NCBI GenBank assembly: GCA_964631835.1
Contig: CAZWAD010000021.1
Coordinates: forward strand, 1 to 64,000
From: Bog-950 sp964631835
GTDB taxonomy: Bacteria; Bacteroidota; Bacteroidia; Chitinophagales; LD1
Length of the DNA stretch: 64,000 nt
Direction: 5' to 3'
The notes beneath the pieces are model-generated. The model saw nothing but the letters and a program-made list of their open reading frames with translations, was not told the DNA's origin and did not search any database. Of this stretch, positions 55,317 to 64,000 are shown piece after piece. Both the position numbers and the translations under genes were made by a program. Each line of letters starts with the position of its first letter. Positions within the stretch are counted from its first letter, which is position 1.

Positions 55317-55871
55317 TTATTTCCTTAGGCCCCACCAAATTATAATCGCATTGAAAACCGTTACAAGAAATGCGAGTCCGCATTTCATCAAACCTGTACT
55401 GTGAAAGTCAGGAATATCAATTTCTGAAACGGCCGCTTTCATTACCATGCCCTGCCATACAATATATTTTTCAGAGATCCAGAATGAATCCAGAACTACA
55501 GTAAGTGTATAGAAAATGAATGTGAGCAGGTAAGTAATAAGTGAAATCTTTTTCTGTGCCTGTGAATAAAGATTCGATAAAACCATAAGCACGAGAAAGA
55601 AGAAATTGAGTGAAAAAAATAATACCTGTCTTGCATTGTGAAATTCTACTTTGCCCATTTCCAGAACCGGAGATGAATTGAGTACATGCAATGTCCAACC
55701 TGAAAGGCCTATTGTAACAACAACAGCTCCTGCAAAGGCAGACAAAAATATTTTACAGAGTTTTCGCGGTTCCGGATTGAAAAGCCTGGAAGTGGTATAT
55801 GCTTGCTTGTAAAGAAAGGCCATCATAAAACCTATAGCGGTAATCAGCAGGTATATTATGAGGGAAAACAT
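55317..55871 (-). CDS. Hypothetical five-helix membrane protein
   Basis: 184 residues, five membrane segments at ~3-21, 44-66, 84-105, 113-130 and 163-182. No motif recognised. It starts 2 bp after the rmuC stop on the same strand, so it is probably translated from the rmuC transcript. Convergent with aroE. Confidence 0.72.
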   Translation of the reverse strand: MFSLIIYLLITAIGFMMAFLYKQAYTTSRLFNPEPRKLCKIFLSAFAGAVVVTIGLSGWTLHVLNSSPVLEMGKVEFHNARQVLFFSLNFFFLVLMVLSNLYSQAQKKISLITYLLTFIFYTLTVVLDSFWISEKYIVWQGMVMKAAVSEIDIPDFHSTGLMKCGLAFLVTVFNAIIIWWGLRK

Positions 55872-55873
55872 AA

Positions 55874-57187
55874 TTATTCCGATGCTCTGTCAATAAGTAT
55901 TTGAGATAATTGTTTGGTAGTTTTTGCTCCGAGTTCTTTCATTTTTTCTGCCCGCCTTACAAGGTTGCCGCTGCCTTCGTGCAGTTTTTTCATAGCGTCT
56001 TCGTAATCGATTTGAGTTTTCTTGATGCCGTTGCCAACTTTTATCAGGTCTTCCACAAACGCAACAAATTTGTCGTAAAGTTTACCTCCTTCATCAGCAA
56101 TTTCAATTGCATTTCGGGTTTGTCTTTCCTGTTTCCAGATAGATGCAATGGTTCTTAAAGTTGCCAGCAGAGTTGATGGACTGACAATTACAATTTTTTT
56201 ATCCCAGGCGTAATTAAACAATTCTGTATCACCCTGAACTGCTAAGCTGAACGAAGACTCAATCGGAACAAACAGTAGAACAAAATCAGGAGTTTCCAAC
56301 CCGGTTGTTGTTTGATAATTCTTATCGCTCAATAATTTCACATGATTGCGCAACGACTCAATATGGGCTTTCAGAAATTTCATCCGTTCTTCTTCTGTAG
56401 AGGCATTTATACAGGCGTTATAAGCCACGAGAGAAACTTTTGAGTCAACAATTACATGCTTGTTGTCAGGAAGGAATATGACGACATCTGGTTTTATGCG
56501 TTCACCCGCATTGTTGGTGGAAGTAAATTGACTTTTATATTCTGTTCCTTCAGTCAGTCCGCTTCGCTCAAGAATTTTTTCGAGTACAAACTCACCCCAA
56601 TTGCCTTGCTGTTTATTGTCATTTTTTAATGCAGCAGCTAACTGATTTGCTTCTTCACTTAGCTGTTTATTCAGCTCCAGGAGGTTTTTGATTTCGGTTT
56701 TAAGTGTAATCCTTTCAGCCGATTCTGCTTTATAAGTTTGGTCTACCTTCTGCTCAAACTCCTTGATTCGCTCTTTTAGAGGGTTGAGAATCACATCGAG
56801 GTTAGTTTTATTTTGCTCGGTAAACTTTTTGCTTTTCTCGTCCAGAATCTTGTTGGCAAGGTTTTCAAACTCTTTGGTGAAACGTTGGTTTAATTCTTCC
56901 AGTTCGTGTTTTTGTTCTTCCAGTTTTTGTTTCAGGTTATCATTATCCGTTTTTGCAGATGCCAATGACACACCAAGCAACTCTGACTTTTTTCTTTCAT
57001 CACTGAGTTTAGTTTCCTGGTTTTCCTTCAGTAGCTTTATCTCGTTTTTTAACTCAATAATGTTCGCTTCCTGTAACCTTGCCTTTTCGTTAGCAGCAGC
57101 CAATTCACCCCCGCTTTTGCTTTTGAGAGATAAAAACGCCAAGGCAAATCCCGCAGCTAATCCCATTCCGAGAAAAACAAATTCCAT
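55874..57187 (-). CDS. rmuC: DNA recombination protein RmuC
   Basis: 437 residues from the ATG at 57187. One N-terminal membrane helix (FVFLGMGLAAGFALAF), then a long coiled coil (~25-165, rich in K, E, L and Q). The RmuC domain follows (~195-395), with NKQQGNWGEFVLEKILERSG, IKPDVVIFLPDNKHVIVDSKVSLVAY and ETPDFVLLFVPIESS. RmuC is nuclease-like and limits inversion and rearrangement at inverted repeats in E. coli. It is divergent from the proline dehydrogenase gene. Confidence 0.94.
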   Translation of the reverse strand: MEFVFLGMGLAAGFALAFLSLKSKSGGELAAANEKARLQEANIIELKNEIKLLKENQETKLSDERKKSELLGVSLASAKTDNDNLKQKLEEQKHELEELNQRFTKEFENLANKILDEKSKKFTEQNKTNLDVILNPLKERIKEFEQKVDQTYKAESAERITLKTEIKNLLELNKQLSEEANQLAAALKNDNKQQGNWGEFVLEKILERSGLTEGTEYKSQFTSTNNAGERIKPDVVIFLPDNKHVIVDSKVSLVAYNACINASTEEERMKFLKAHIESLRNHVKLLSDKNYQTTTGLETPDFVLLFVPIESSFSLAVQGDTELFNYAWDKKIVIVSPSTLLATLRTIASIWKQERQTRNAIEIADEGGKLYDKFVAFVEDLIKVGNGIKKTQIDYEDAMKKLHEGSGNLVRRAEKMKELGAKTTKQLSQILIDRASE

Positions 57188-57265
57188 TCTTATTGGTTTG
57201 AGTTTTAAAAATAGCAATCCTCAGAAGAACGAAAATTATTTTCAATTTCGTCCCCGGATTTTAAA

Positions 57266-58444
57266 ATGAAAATAACGCCCGCTCTATTTGAAGACACACA
57301 AACCGCTTTTGCCGGTAAAAGCAATGCCGATTTGCTAAAAGCAAAAGCTCTTTTTCAATTAATAAATAAAAGTATGCTGGTGAATTTGGGCAGTTCATTA
57401 GCAACATTTGCTTTGTCGTTTCGTCTTCCGGTTTCGTCTTTGTTTAAGTGGACGGTTTACGACCAGTTTTGTGGCGGTGAGACTTTCGATGAGTGCAAAC
57501 GCACTATTCAGCTTTTAGAAAAGCGCGGTGCAGGTGTGTTGCTGAACTACGGTGTGGAATTAAAGGAGAGGGAAGAGGATTTCGATAAGACGTTAGAGCA
57601 AAACGTGGAAGCGCTTGAGTTTGGCGGTGAGAACAAGTCGGTGAAAGGGCTATGCATTAAGCTGAGCGGATTAGGCCGATTTGAGTTGCTTGAGAAAATA
57701 CAATCCGGTGACAGAGTTTCAATTAAAGAGAAGAAAGAGCTGGTTCGTTTTAAAAAACGCTTTGAAAAAATTTGTCGCAGCGCATTATTAAATGACGTAC
57801 CGGTGTATGTGGATGCGGAGGAAAGCTGGATTCAGAACCCGCTTGATGAAATGACGGAGGAGATGATGCGGAAGTACAACCGGGGGAAGTGTGTATTGTT
57901 CAACACGTTTCAGATGTACCGGTGGGACAGGCTCAATTATCTAACCTCACAAATTGAAAAAGCGAAAAAGGGAGGCTACCTGCTCGGTGCAAAAATTGTC
58001 CGCGGAGCCTACATGGAAAAAGAACGGGAACGGGCTGCAGAAAAAAACTATCCTTCACCTATTCATAAAAACAAAGAAGAAGTTGACCGCGATTTTGATG
58101 AAGCCGTGAACCTGTGCCTGGCGAATCTGGAGCATGTTTTTGTTTGTGTGGCTTCGCAAAGCGAGGAAAGTAATTTGCTAGCGGTGCAGCACGTTGAGGA
58201 GAGAGGCTTACCTCGTCAATCCGAGCGGATTATTTTTTCGCAACTCTATGGCATGGGTGATAACATCACATTCAACCTGGCACATCAGGGCTTCAATGCC
58301 ACCAAGTATTTGCCTTACGGACCTGTGAAAGATGTGATTCCTTACCTCATACGCAGGGCCCAGGAAAACACTTCGGTAGGCGGGCAGACAGGAAGCGAAT
58401 TGGCGTTGATTAAAAAAGAAATTGCGCGAAGAAATCAGAAATGA
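57266..58444 (+). CDS. Proline dehydrogenase
   Basis: FAD-dependent oxidation of proline to pyrroline-5-carboxylate. 392 residues, monofunctional PRODH (no PutA-type fusion). A TIM-barrel core runs from ~85 to 375. Signatures are VYVDAEESW, LGAKIVRGAYMEKER (~245-259) and FSQLYGMGDNITFNL followed by KYLPYGPVKDVIPYLIRRAQEN. The N-terminal ~80 residues are helical, as in Bacteroidota homologues. It converges on the PhoD-like gene with a 10-bp overlap of the 3' ends. A dedicated P5C dehydrogenase is not adjacent. Confidence 0.93.
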   Translation: MKITPALFEDTQTAFAGKSNADLLKAKALFQLINKSMLVNLGSSLATFALSFRLPVSSLFKWTVYDQFCGGETFDECKRTIQLLEKRGAGVLLNYGVELKEREEDFDKTLEQNVEALEFGGENKSVKGLCIKLSGLGRFELLEKIQSGDRVSIKEKKELVRFKKRFEKICRSALLNDVPVYVDAEESWIQNPLDEMTEEMMRKYNRGKCVLFNTFQMYRWDRLNYLTSQIEKAKKGGYLLGAKIVRGAYMEKERERAAEKNYPSPIHKNKEEVDRDFDEAVNLCLANLEHVFVCVASQSEESNLLAVQHVEERGLPRQSERIIFSQLYGMGDNITFNLAHQGFNATKYLPYGPVKDVIPYLIRRAQENTSVGGQTGSELALIKKEIARRNQK

Positions 58445-59481
58445 ATTTCACTCAGGCGAATACTGTGTGAAATCTGTTCTCCTCCTGCCTCATTAAAAGC
58501 TTTGAAAAATATTTTAGGGTCATTTTGGTTCCAATCAATTTCAATCATTCCGAAATTGCGGTAAATGTAATTAGTGCCAACCCGATTTGTATTTGGATAA
58601 GTTTCTCCATCTATCTGGGTTAATCCGCTGGATGTCATATCATAAACCGGGTATACTCCGGCAAGATTTATCAGTGAAAGCTCGGCAATGTGTACATCTC
58701 CAGAAATAAATACAACTCCGTTGGCGGTTGTTTCTTTAATGGCTTGAAACATTTTAGCTTGTTCCAACGGAAAATTTGCCCATGCTTCGTAACCGTTATG
58801 TGAACGTGCAAACTGGGTGCTGCTTCCGATAATACGCAATCTCGCGGGGTTTCTTAACTCATTTTTCAGCCAGTTCCACTGTGCTTCTCCAAGCATGGTT
58901 GCTAATGAATCAAAATTGGCGACATAATCACCGTTTGCATCTTCAATGAGTTGTGAGCGAAACGTTCTGCAGTCCAGGAGAATGATTTGAACGCGATGCG
59001 CTGAATCTCCATAGTAATAGGAGGTATAAATACCCGGATGAATTCTTCTTTCTGAAACAGGCGGTTCATTCCAGAAATCGAGGAAAATACTTTTTGATTC
59101 TTCTTTCTTCGGATACTCTGAACCCGCATCATTATCTCCATAATCATGGTCGTCCCATGTGGCGATTACTTTGCATGAACCAAGAAGATTTTGAAACTCG
59201 GACTTGCAGCTCAGGTGGCCATACTTGGTGAGCAGCAGATTCATATCTTCTGTATCACCGTATATGTTATCACCGAGGTAAACGAATATATCGGGCTGTT
59301 TTGAAACAACAGAATTGAGAATTGGTTGTTCTTTTGTTTCCTTCGAGCAGGAACCGAATGCGATTTTTGAAATGATTCCTGTTGGCTCACTGTGCAAAGG
59401 TCGGGAACAAAGAATAACGGGGTCAGTTTTGCAGGAAGAAAGAAGCACCAAAGTAAAGCACGAAAGTAAACTGCGCAGCAC
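58435..59481 (-). CDS. PhoD-like metallophosphatase lipoprotein
   Basis: 348 residues. Signal peptide with lipobox VLLSSCK (C17). Calcineurin-like/PhoD phosphatase motifs: FGSCS (~47), VYLGDNIYGDTEDM (~72-85), ATWDDHDYGDNDAG (~107-120), FISGDVHIAELS (~258-269). The family hydrolyses phosphomonoesters or diesters with Fe and Ca. Anchored in the envelope, it may release phosphate from external substrates. The start is divergent from ruvB; its 3' end overlaps that of the proline dehydrogenase gene. Confidence 0.9.
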   Translation of the reverse strand: MLRSLLSCFTLVLLSSCKTDPVILCSRPLHSEPTGIISKIAFGSCSKETKEQPILNSVVSKQPDIFVYLGDNIYGDTEDMNLLLTKYGHLSCKSEFQNLLGSCKVIATWDDHDYGDNDAGSEYPKKEESKSIFLDFWNEPPVSERRIHPGIYTSYYYGDSAHRVQIILLDCRTFRSQLIEDANGDYVANFDSLATMLGEAQWNWLKNELRNPARLRIIGSSTQFARSHNGYEAWANFPLEQAKMFQAIKETTANGVVFISGDVHIAELSLINLAGVYPVYDMTSSGLTQIDGETYPNTNRVGTNYIYRNFGMIEIDWNQNDPKIFFKAFNEAGGEQISHSIRLSEIHF

Positions 59482-59532
59482 TGTTTGAAAATTGATTGGC
59501 TGAAAATAGCAATTGATTACATTCGCTTTACC

Positions 59533-60564
59533 ATGAATAAAAACCTTCAGTCAGAAAAAGCTGATTTGTCAACCGAAGAACAGGAGGTCGAAAAATCCCT
59601 CCGGCCGAAGGTGATTGATGATTTCATGGGTCAGCCGAAGGTGGTTGATAATCTTTATGTATTTATTGAAGCCGCTAAGCAACGCAGCGAATCGCTGGAC
59701 CATGTGTTGCTTCACGGACCACCGGGTTTAGGCAAGACCACCCTGAGTTATATTGTTGCCAGTGAGATGAATGTGGGCATTAAGATTACATCGGGGCCGG
59801 TGCTGGAAAAGCCCGGAGACCTTGCAGGACTGCTTACGAATCTTCAGCCGAATGATGTGTTGTTTATTGATGAAATTCACCGGCTGTCACCGGTTGTGGA
59901 GGAATACCTCTATAGTGCTATGGAAGATTTCAAGATTGATATTATGATTGACAGCGGACCCAATGCGCGCTCAGTTCAAATCGGCCTCAATCCATTTACA
60001 CTTGTTGGCGCAACCACACGCTCCGGGTTACTTACAGCACCGCTGCGCTCGCGTTTCGGCATTACTTTCCGCATGGAATATTATGATGCTGAAATTCTTA
60101 AGAATATTATCAAGCGCTCAGCAAGAATTTTAAAGGCAGAAATTAATGACGATGCGGCTTATGAAATTGCACGGAGGAGCAGAGGAACACCGCGGATTGC
60201 GAACCTTCTTCTTCGCAGGGTGCGAGACTTTGCACAGGTAAAGGGTGACGGAACCATCAACCTGAAAATAACCAAACACGCGCTCGAGGCGCTGAATGTT
60301 GACCTGCACGGGCTGGATGAAATGGACAACCGTATTCTTGCAGCAATTATCAATAAGTTTAAGGGAGGGCCTGTGGGTATTACGACTATTGCCACGGCAG
60401 TAGGGGAGGAAACAGGAACTTTAGAAGAGGTTTATGAGCCTTTTTTGATTAAAGAAGGGTTTATCAAGCGCACCCCGCGCGGAAGAGAGGTGACTGAACT
60501 TGCTTATAAGCACCTCGGCAAGACTCCGCCAGCAGTTGGCGGTAGTTTGTTCCAGAATGATTGA
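59533..60564 (+). CDS. ruvB: Holliday junction helicase RuvB
   Basis: AAA+ motor that drives branch migration with RuvA. 343 residues from the ATG at 59533; an upstream in-frame start would add 16 residues. Walker A GPPGLGKTT (~62-70), Walker B DEIHR (~113-117), sensor VGATTRSGLL (~160-169), sensor 2 RGTPRIANLLLRR (~222-234), and C-terminal winged helix with TPRGREVTELAYKHLG. Monocistronic here, with no ruvA or ruvC near it. Followed by the second 21-bp array. Confidence 0.97.
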   Translation: MNKNLQSEKADLSTEEQEVEKSLRPKVIDDFMGQPKVVDNLYVFIEAAKQRSESLDHVLLHGPPGLGKTTLSYIVASEMNVGIKITSGPVLEKPGDLAGLLTNLQPNDVLFIDEIHRLSPVVEEYLYSAMEDFKIDIMIDSGPNARSVQIGLNPFTLVGATTRSGLLTAPLRSRFGITFRMEYYDAEILKNIIKRSARILKAEINDDAAYEIARRSRGTPRIANLLLRRVRDFAQVKGDGTINLKITKHALEALNVDLHGLDEMDNRILAAIINKFKGGPVGITTIATAVGEETGTLEEVYEPFLIKEGFIKRTPRGREVTELAYKHLGKTPPAVGGSLFQND

Positions 60565-60634
60565 GATTGTGGTTTTGTAAGACCTGATTCGGATGGAGCA
60601 GCTGTTTATCTGCCCCGTACAGGCTTAAATTCTT

Positions 60635-60886
60635 GTCTGTAACTATTGATTTGTTGACTGTAACTATTAGTTTGTTGTCTGTTAGGTATGATTTGTTGTC
60701 TGTAAGCATTAAGTTGTTGTCCGGCAGATGTAAATTGTTATCTGTTAGATATGAATTGTTGTTCGTTAGATACGTTTTGTTGTCTGTTATTATCTAATTG
60801 TTGCTCGTTAGATATAATTTGTTGGCTGTAAGTATTGATTTGTTGTCTGTAAGATGTAAGTTGTTGTCTGTAAGATTTAAATTGTT
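60635..60886. repeat. 21-bp-period tandem array B
   Basis: Twelve consecutive 21-bp units starting at 60635, 60656, 60677 and so on to 60866, with no gaps, and a decayed unit before (60614) and probably after (60908-60928). The last five bases, TTGTT, are identical in all twelve; with the next unit's start they make the core TTGTTGTCTGT. The ten bases between cores vary. Open frames run through it on both strands (for example LTDNKSYLTDNK-like minus-strand repeats) but one unit has a stop in the plus frame. The region 60565-61108 contains no gene I can support. Confidence 0.9.
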
Positions 60887-61108
60887 TGGTTTCAGGGTTA
60901 GTTTTTTTGGTTGTTTTGTAAGTTTTACTCCATAAAATGGCAGTTTTTGTGGTAAAAGCATTCATTTTTGATAAAAAGAGGGTAAAAGCTGGACTCTATG
61001 TACCAGATTCGTGTAAAAGGGATGGGATAAATAAGGGGTATGTCGCAACTACCCTTTTTGGGGTTTGTAAAAATTATTGCAGAGAGAGTGGTTTTGGAAT
61101 AGGCGGTT

Positions 61109-62095
61109 TTAGTTTGCCCAGCGGTAATTCATGCCAGTGGTGTTCTGTTGAACGCCTTTCAGCCGGAGATAAATATTGAGAAGGGTTTTATAGAGTTTGT
61201 AGCGCCAGGTGATTTCGGAATAGAAATGGAAGCCTTTTTCAACGGTTGCGCCAAAGCGGATTTTAAACTTTTGGATGCCTTCATATTTGGTTCCGCTTAC
61301 ATCGCCTAATCGGAAGCCGCCCATGCAGTAACGCTTAATACCCTTTTGTTTCAGCAGTTTCATTACTTCAAGTTGCAAGAGTTTATTCGCACCGGGGTAG
61401 GGGCAGTCATCTACCCCGCCCGACTGATAGTAGTAAGCTTCCTGTGCGTTCCACAGCACTAAAGCTGCGCCATATACTTCGTTATCCTTTTCCACTACTG
61501 CAACCAAACAGTTCTTTTCACCAAGACTGGCTGCCATGCTACTGACTTCCCTCTCGGGGTCAAAGTAGATATTTTGTTTCTGGTGGGTGTGCTTATATAA
61601 TTCATAAAAGACAGGGAACCGGTTGTTGCTGAAAACCACTTTCACCCCAGCGGCTAGGGCTTTTCGTATTTCATTGCGGTAGTTATCGCTGAAGGCTTTA
61701 AAAATTTCTTCTTCGCTTTTACTAAGGTCAACGGTTATAATTCCCATTTCGGTAAAGAGGCTTCCCGAAGGGACCGCCTGAAAAACAGAATAGTGAAGCG
61801 GGGGCATAATGAAGTCGCAAATGTTTTGTTGTTTACAGAATGCGAGCATTTTTTCGAGGAAAATATTTTCTTCTTCGGGGGAAAGGCGCAAGCCGTTCAT
61901 AACCGGAGGGTATAAATACTGCGCCTGCTTAACCAGTTTTGCCTGCCGGGTTTTAAGGGGAATGATTGCTCCGGCTTCGTCAGCAATCAAAACCAGATTC
62001 CAGCCTTTGCTTTGCTCAAATGCTGCATAGTTTTGCTGAAAATACAAGGGGTATTTTTCTACTGCTTCGATTTGATGGAAAGAAACAATCTTCAT
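61109..62095 (-). CDS. FemAB/GNAT-like acyltransferase
   Basis: 328 residues from the ATG at 62095. Two GNAT-like folds characteristic of the FemAB group: LSKSEEEIFKAFSDNYRNEIRKALAAGVKV (~122-151) and QEAYYYQSGGVDDCPYPGANKLLQLEVMKLLKQKG (~240-275). GGFRLGDVSGTKYEGIQKFKIRFG is the family's C-terminal motif. Relatives transfer amino acids to peptidoglycan or acyl groups to polysaccharide intermediates. It follows the DegT-type gene on the same strand, suggesting it modifies an amino sugar made by that enzyme. Confidence 0.8.
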   Translation of the reverse strand: MKIVSFHQIEAVEKYPLYFQQNYAAFEQSKGWNLVLIADEAGAIIPLKTRQAKLVKQAQYLYPPVMNGLRLSPEEENIFLEKMLAFCKQQNICDFIMPPLHYSVFQAVPSGSLFTEMGIITVDLSKSEEEIFKAFSDNYRNEIRKALAAGVKVVFSNNRFPVFYELYKHTHQKQNIYFDPEREVSSMAASLGEKNCLVAVVEKDNEVYGAALVLWNAQEAYYYQSGGVDDCPYPGANKLLQLEVMKLLKQKGIKRYCMGGFRLGDVSGTKYEGIQKFKIRFGATVEKGFHFYSEITWRYKLYKTLLNIYLRLKGVQQNTTGMNYRWAN

Positions 62096-62103
62096 AGGGC
62101 AAA

Positions 62104-63165
62104 TCAACGGAAAGAACTTAATAATTGGGCTATGCGTTCTATTTCAGTATTAGGTACAGATGCTTCGGTAGAAATCTCGAAGAAGTTTTTTTGGTACTGA
62201 TTGAACACCGGGAGGCTGCCTGTAGGATATACAGGGGGCTGTTCGAACAAGCTGAAATACGGGACTGAGTTATCTTTCAGATATGCGGCAAAGTTTCGGG
62301 GTTTATTATTTACATGAATCATGAATTTGAAATACATGCCTTTTCCATCGTCATATGCCAATGCCAGGTAAGGATGATTTTTAATTGCTTCGGATAAAAG
62401 ATGATGGCGTTTCTTTCTTTCAGGGTTTGCCTTTGGTAATTCTGCAATAGCCATGTTGGCCGCTTTGAGCTGGAAGGAAGTCATGGTGCAGATGGTATTG
62501 TGAGCGGTAAATAACCGGTTCAGTTTTGCTGTTAACCGGTGGTAAATCTTTTCAGATACGGAGAACCGGTAACCGTAAATACGCGATTTGAAGAATAAGC
62601 GTGCGGCCTGGTCAGCAAGAAAATATCTGAATAATGAAGGAGTGTCAATATTTTGGTTGTAAAAAGTTTCATCTATCCGGGTTATCCATCCGCCCAGAGC
62701 AGAGGTTGTTGATTTGCCGGGACCAAAAGAGTAAACGGTTCCGTCACCGGATGAAAAATCATCTGCTCCGTAACATTGGGCAGCATCATGAATAAGCCGG
62801 ATATTTTTTTCAGCACAAAAGCGCACCACTGAAGCGGTATCGGGGTGAACAAAGCCATAGAGATGAACCAAAATAACCGCCCGGCATTTTTCTTCTTCAA
62901 TTTTTTGGAAGTTATAATTGCTCCAGTACGTGCCGTCATTTTTGAGGTCGAGATAAACCGGTGTGAGGTTTTCGGCTATAAGGGCTTTGGGAACCAAATC
63001 GCAGACAAAAGCAGGAATGGCAACAGGTGTTTGTTCAGGCAAATGAAAACTGCGCAGCAGCAGGCGCAAAGCATTTTCACCGGAATTGGTTGTGAAGCCC
63101 TGCAGTTCTGAAACTGCTTGTGGAATTATGGGTGAGGTGAAAAAAGACGGGAAAAAATAATTCAC
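62104..63165 (-). CDS. DegT/DnrJ/EryC1/StrS-type aminotransferase
   Basis: 353 residues, PLP-dependent fold type I. D127 in LIHDAAQCYGA and the lysine K151 in SFGPGKSTTSALGG mark the cofactor site. Family members transaminate keto-sugar nucleotides to amino sugars in surface-glycan synthesis. The motif around the lysine differs from the usual SFxxxK/GxGGDGG form, so it may be a divergent member. The next gene (FemAB-like) begins 9 bp after its stop, and a methyltransferase gene precedes it on the same strand. Confidence 0.82.
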   Translation of the reverse strand: MNYFFPSFFTSPIIPQAVSELQGFTTNSGENALRLLLRSFHLPEQTPVAIPAFVCDLVPKALIAENLTPVYLDLKNDGTYWSNYNFQKIEEEKCRAVILVHLYGFVHPDTASVVRFCAEKNIRLIHDAAQCYGADDFSSGDGTVYSFGPGKSTTSALGGWITRIDETFYNQNIDTPSLFRYFLADQAARLFFKSRIYGYRFSVSEKIYHRLTAKLNRLFTAHNTICTMTSFQLKAANMAIAELPKANPERKKRHHLLSEAIKNHPYLALAYDDGKGMYFKFMIHVNNKPRNFAAYLKDNSVPYFSLFEQPPVYPTGSLPVFNQYQKNFFEISTEASVPNTEIERIAQLLSSFR

Positions 63166-63179
63166 GTAATAGCATGTAT

Positions 63180-63986
63180 TTACTGCTCAACCAATATTCT
63201 GGCAAGCATGGAGTTTTCGCCTGCCGGATTTATCTCAAAACTGAATTTATGCGAGGCTTGCAGTGTTTTTAACAGACTCTTCAACGGATGAACGTAGCCC
63301 ACATCGAACCTGCGAACTTCTTTGGCTTCGGTAAATTGCTGTGCCTCGTCAAAATCAATTTTCCGCAACGAGTTTACAATCATAATTTCTTTATTAGTAA
63401 TGGTCAGCACATGCTTTAATACATCTTCGAAAACAGCAGGAGGGATATAGTCAGTTGAGCCCATAAGCGTAACGAGGTCGAACTTTTCATTCACCTGCCG
63501 GACATCCAAGCAAAAAAACTTTGCTTTTGAATCGGGGTAAATATTTTTAGGGGCAGCGACAATGTCTTCGCTGATGTCAATACCCCAGACTTTATTTACA
63601 GAAGGAATTCCGGCAGCCATAGCAGCAAGCCCGCCCCATCCGCAGCCGACATCAAGCAAAGAAGTGTAATTACGCGCTTTCATTTCCGCCACCACCATCT
63701 GGAAATATTTGTTTTCCGAAGGCGGATTCCAGAAATACCAGCCGTAGCCGAGGTCGCTTTCCCAAAAACTTTTCTGATAGTCTTTACCGTTGGAAAGGGA
63801 TATGAACTCATCCTGGTAATGTTTGTTGCCGGTCATAGTTTGGTTGATGTTGCGCACTAACACCATCCCCGTTCTGGAGTCCCTGAGCTTTTTATCAAGA
63901 GCAAGCTGAAAAACTTTTTTCCGGTATGCCGAAGATTTCAGGCGAATTCGGAAATAGCTATCTAAAATATCGCTGACGAGAAACAT
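63180..63986 (-). CDS. Class I SAM-dependent methyltransferase
   Basis: 268 residues, complete in the window. SAM-binding loop LLDVGCGWGGLAAMAA (~110-125), WGIDISEDIV as motif II, and FDLVTLMGSTDYIPP (motif IV). The N-terminal ~100 residues include YGWYFWNPPSENKYF. It precedes the DegT-type aminotransferase gene on the same strand, 14 bp away. The target could be a sugar nucleotide; other genes of the cluster probably lie beyond the window. Confidence 0.82.
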   Translation of the reverse strand: MFLVSDILDSYFRIRLKSSAYRKKVFQLALDKKLRDSRTGMVLVRNINQTMTGNKHYQDEFISLSNGKDYQKSFWESDLGYGWYFWNPPSENKYFQMVVAEMKARNYTSLLDVGCGWGGLAAMAAGIPSVNKVWGIDISEDIVAAPKNIYPDSKAKFFCLDVRQVNEKFDLVTLMGSTDYIPPAVFEDVLKHVLTITNKEIMIVNSLRKIDFDEAQQFTEAKEVRRFDVGYVHPLKSLLKTLQASHKFSFEINPAGENSMLARILVEQ

Positions 63987-64000
63987 ATTGCTTTTGTATT

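Noticed and set aside
60635..60886. CRISPR array or coding gene in the second 21-bp array
   Set aside because: No spacers; the ten variable bases are too short. Reading frames are open mainly because 21 is a multiple of three, and one unit has an in-frame stop.

Overview
The window is a piece of chromosome from a member of the Bacteroidota, probably a free-living Sphingobacteriia- or Chitinophagia-type organism. Evidence: several secreted proteins end in a type IX secretion (T9SS) C-terminal sorting domain; LpxC and FabZ are fused in one polypeptide; hpf and a tRNA-Thr/Tyr/Gly/Thr set precede tuf; some genes carry TAnnTTTG promoter elements; Shine-Dalgarno sequences are mostly weak. No rRNA operon, prophage, insertion sequence or CRISPR array was seen.

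Layout. 1-3.2 kb: a T9SS beta-helix/PKD protein, a degenerate 41-bp tandem array and an unrecognised helical protein. 3.3-6.7 kb: translation block (xerC-like recombinase, hpf, four tRNAs, tuf), all on the minus strand. 6.8-14.3 kb: T9SS protein, thymidine kinase, a small conserved hypothetical, a very large LamG/HYR protein with a PEVK-like spacer, and a small exported protein. 14.6-21.4 kb: lpxD, an SGNH hydrolase, lpxC-fabZ, lpxA, a CCA-adding/HD enzyme and miaA, that is, lipid A synthesis followed by tRNA maturation. 21.4-22.15 kb: a gene-poor region with a 21-bp tandem array bracketed by near-identical 27/28-nt direct repeats. 22.2-38.4 kb: cell-surface glycan region with three large multi-spanning GT-C-like or YfhO-type membrane proteins, two GT4 glycosyltransferases, two methyltransferases, an asparagine synthetase and a flippase; rlmB sits inside it. 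38.4-40.3 kb: small Xre regulator, perfect 16-bp palindrome, 42-bp minisatellite and a second helical hypothetical with carboxypeptidase-regulatory-like domains. 40.5-45.3 kb: two T9SS proteins. 45.3-60.6 kb: mostly housekeeping and metabolism (TPR lipoprotein, ALDH, M1 peptidase, DedA, aroE, rmuC, proline dehydrogenase, PhoD-like phosphatase, ruvB). 60.6-60.9 kb: a second 21-bp tandem array. 61.1-64 kb: FemAB/GNAT-like protein, DegT-type aminotransferase and methyltransferase, probably another glycan or surface-modification cluster running off the window.

The most unusual content is the tandem arrays. Two 21-bp-period arrays, about 39 kb apart, share a TGTCTRT core at the same phase, and the 41- and 42-bp arrays each lie just upstream of an unrecognised helical protein gene. 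Periods of 21, 41 and 42 bp correspond to about two or four turns of B-DNA. I know of no described function for them; whether they encode heptad-repeat peptides, bind a protein on one DNA face, or are inert minisatellites cannot be decided from this sequence alone.
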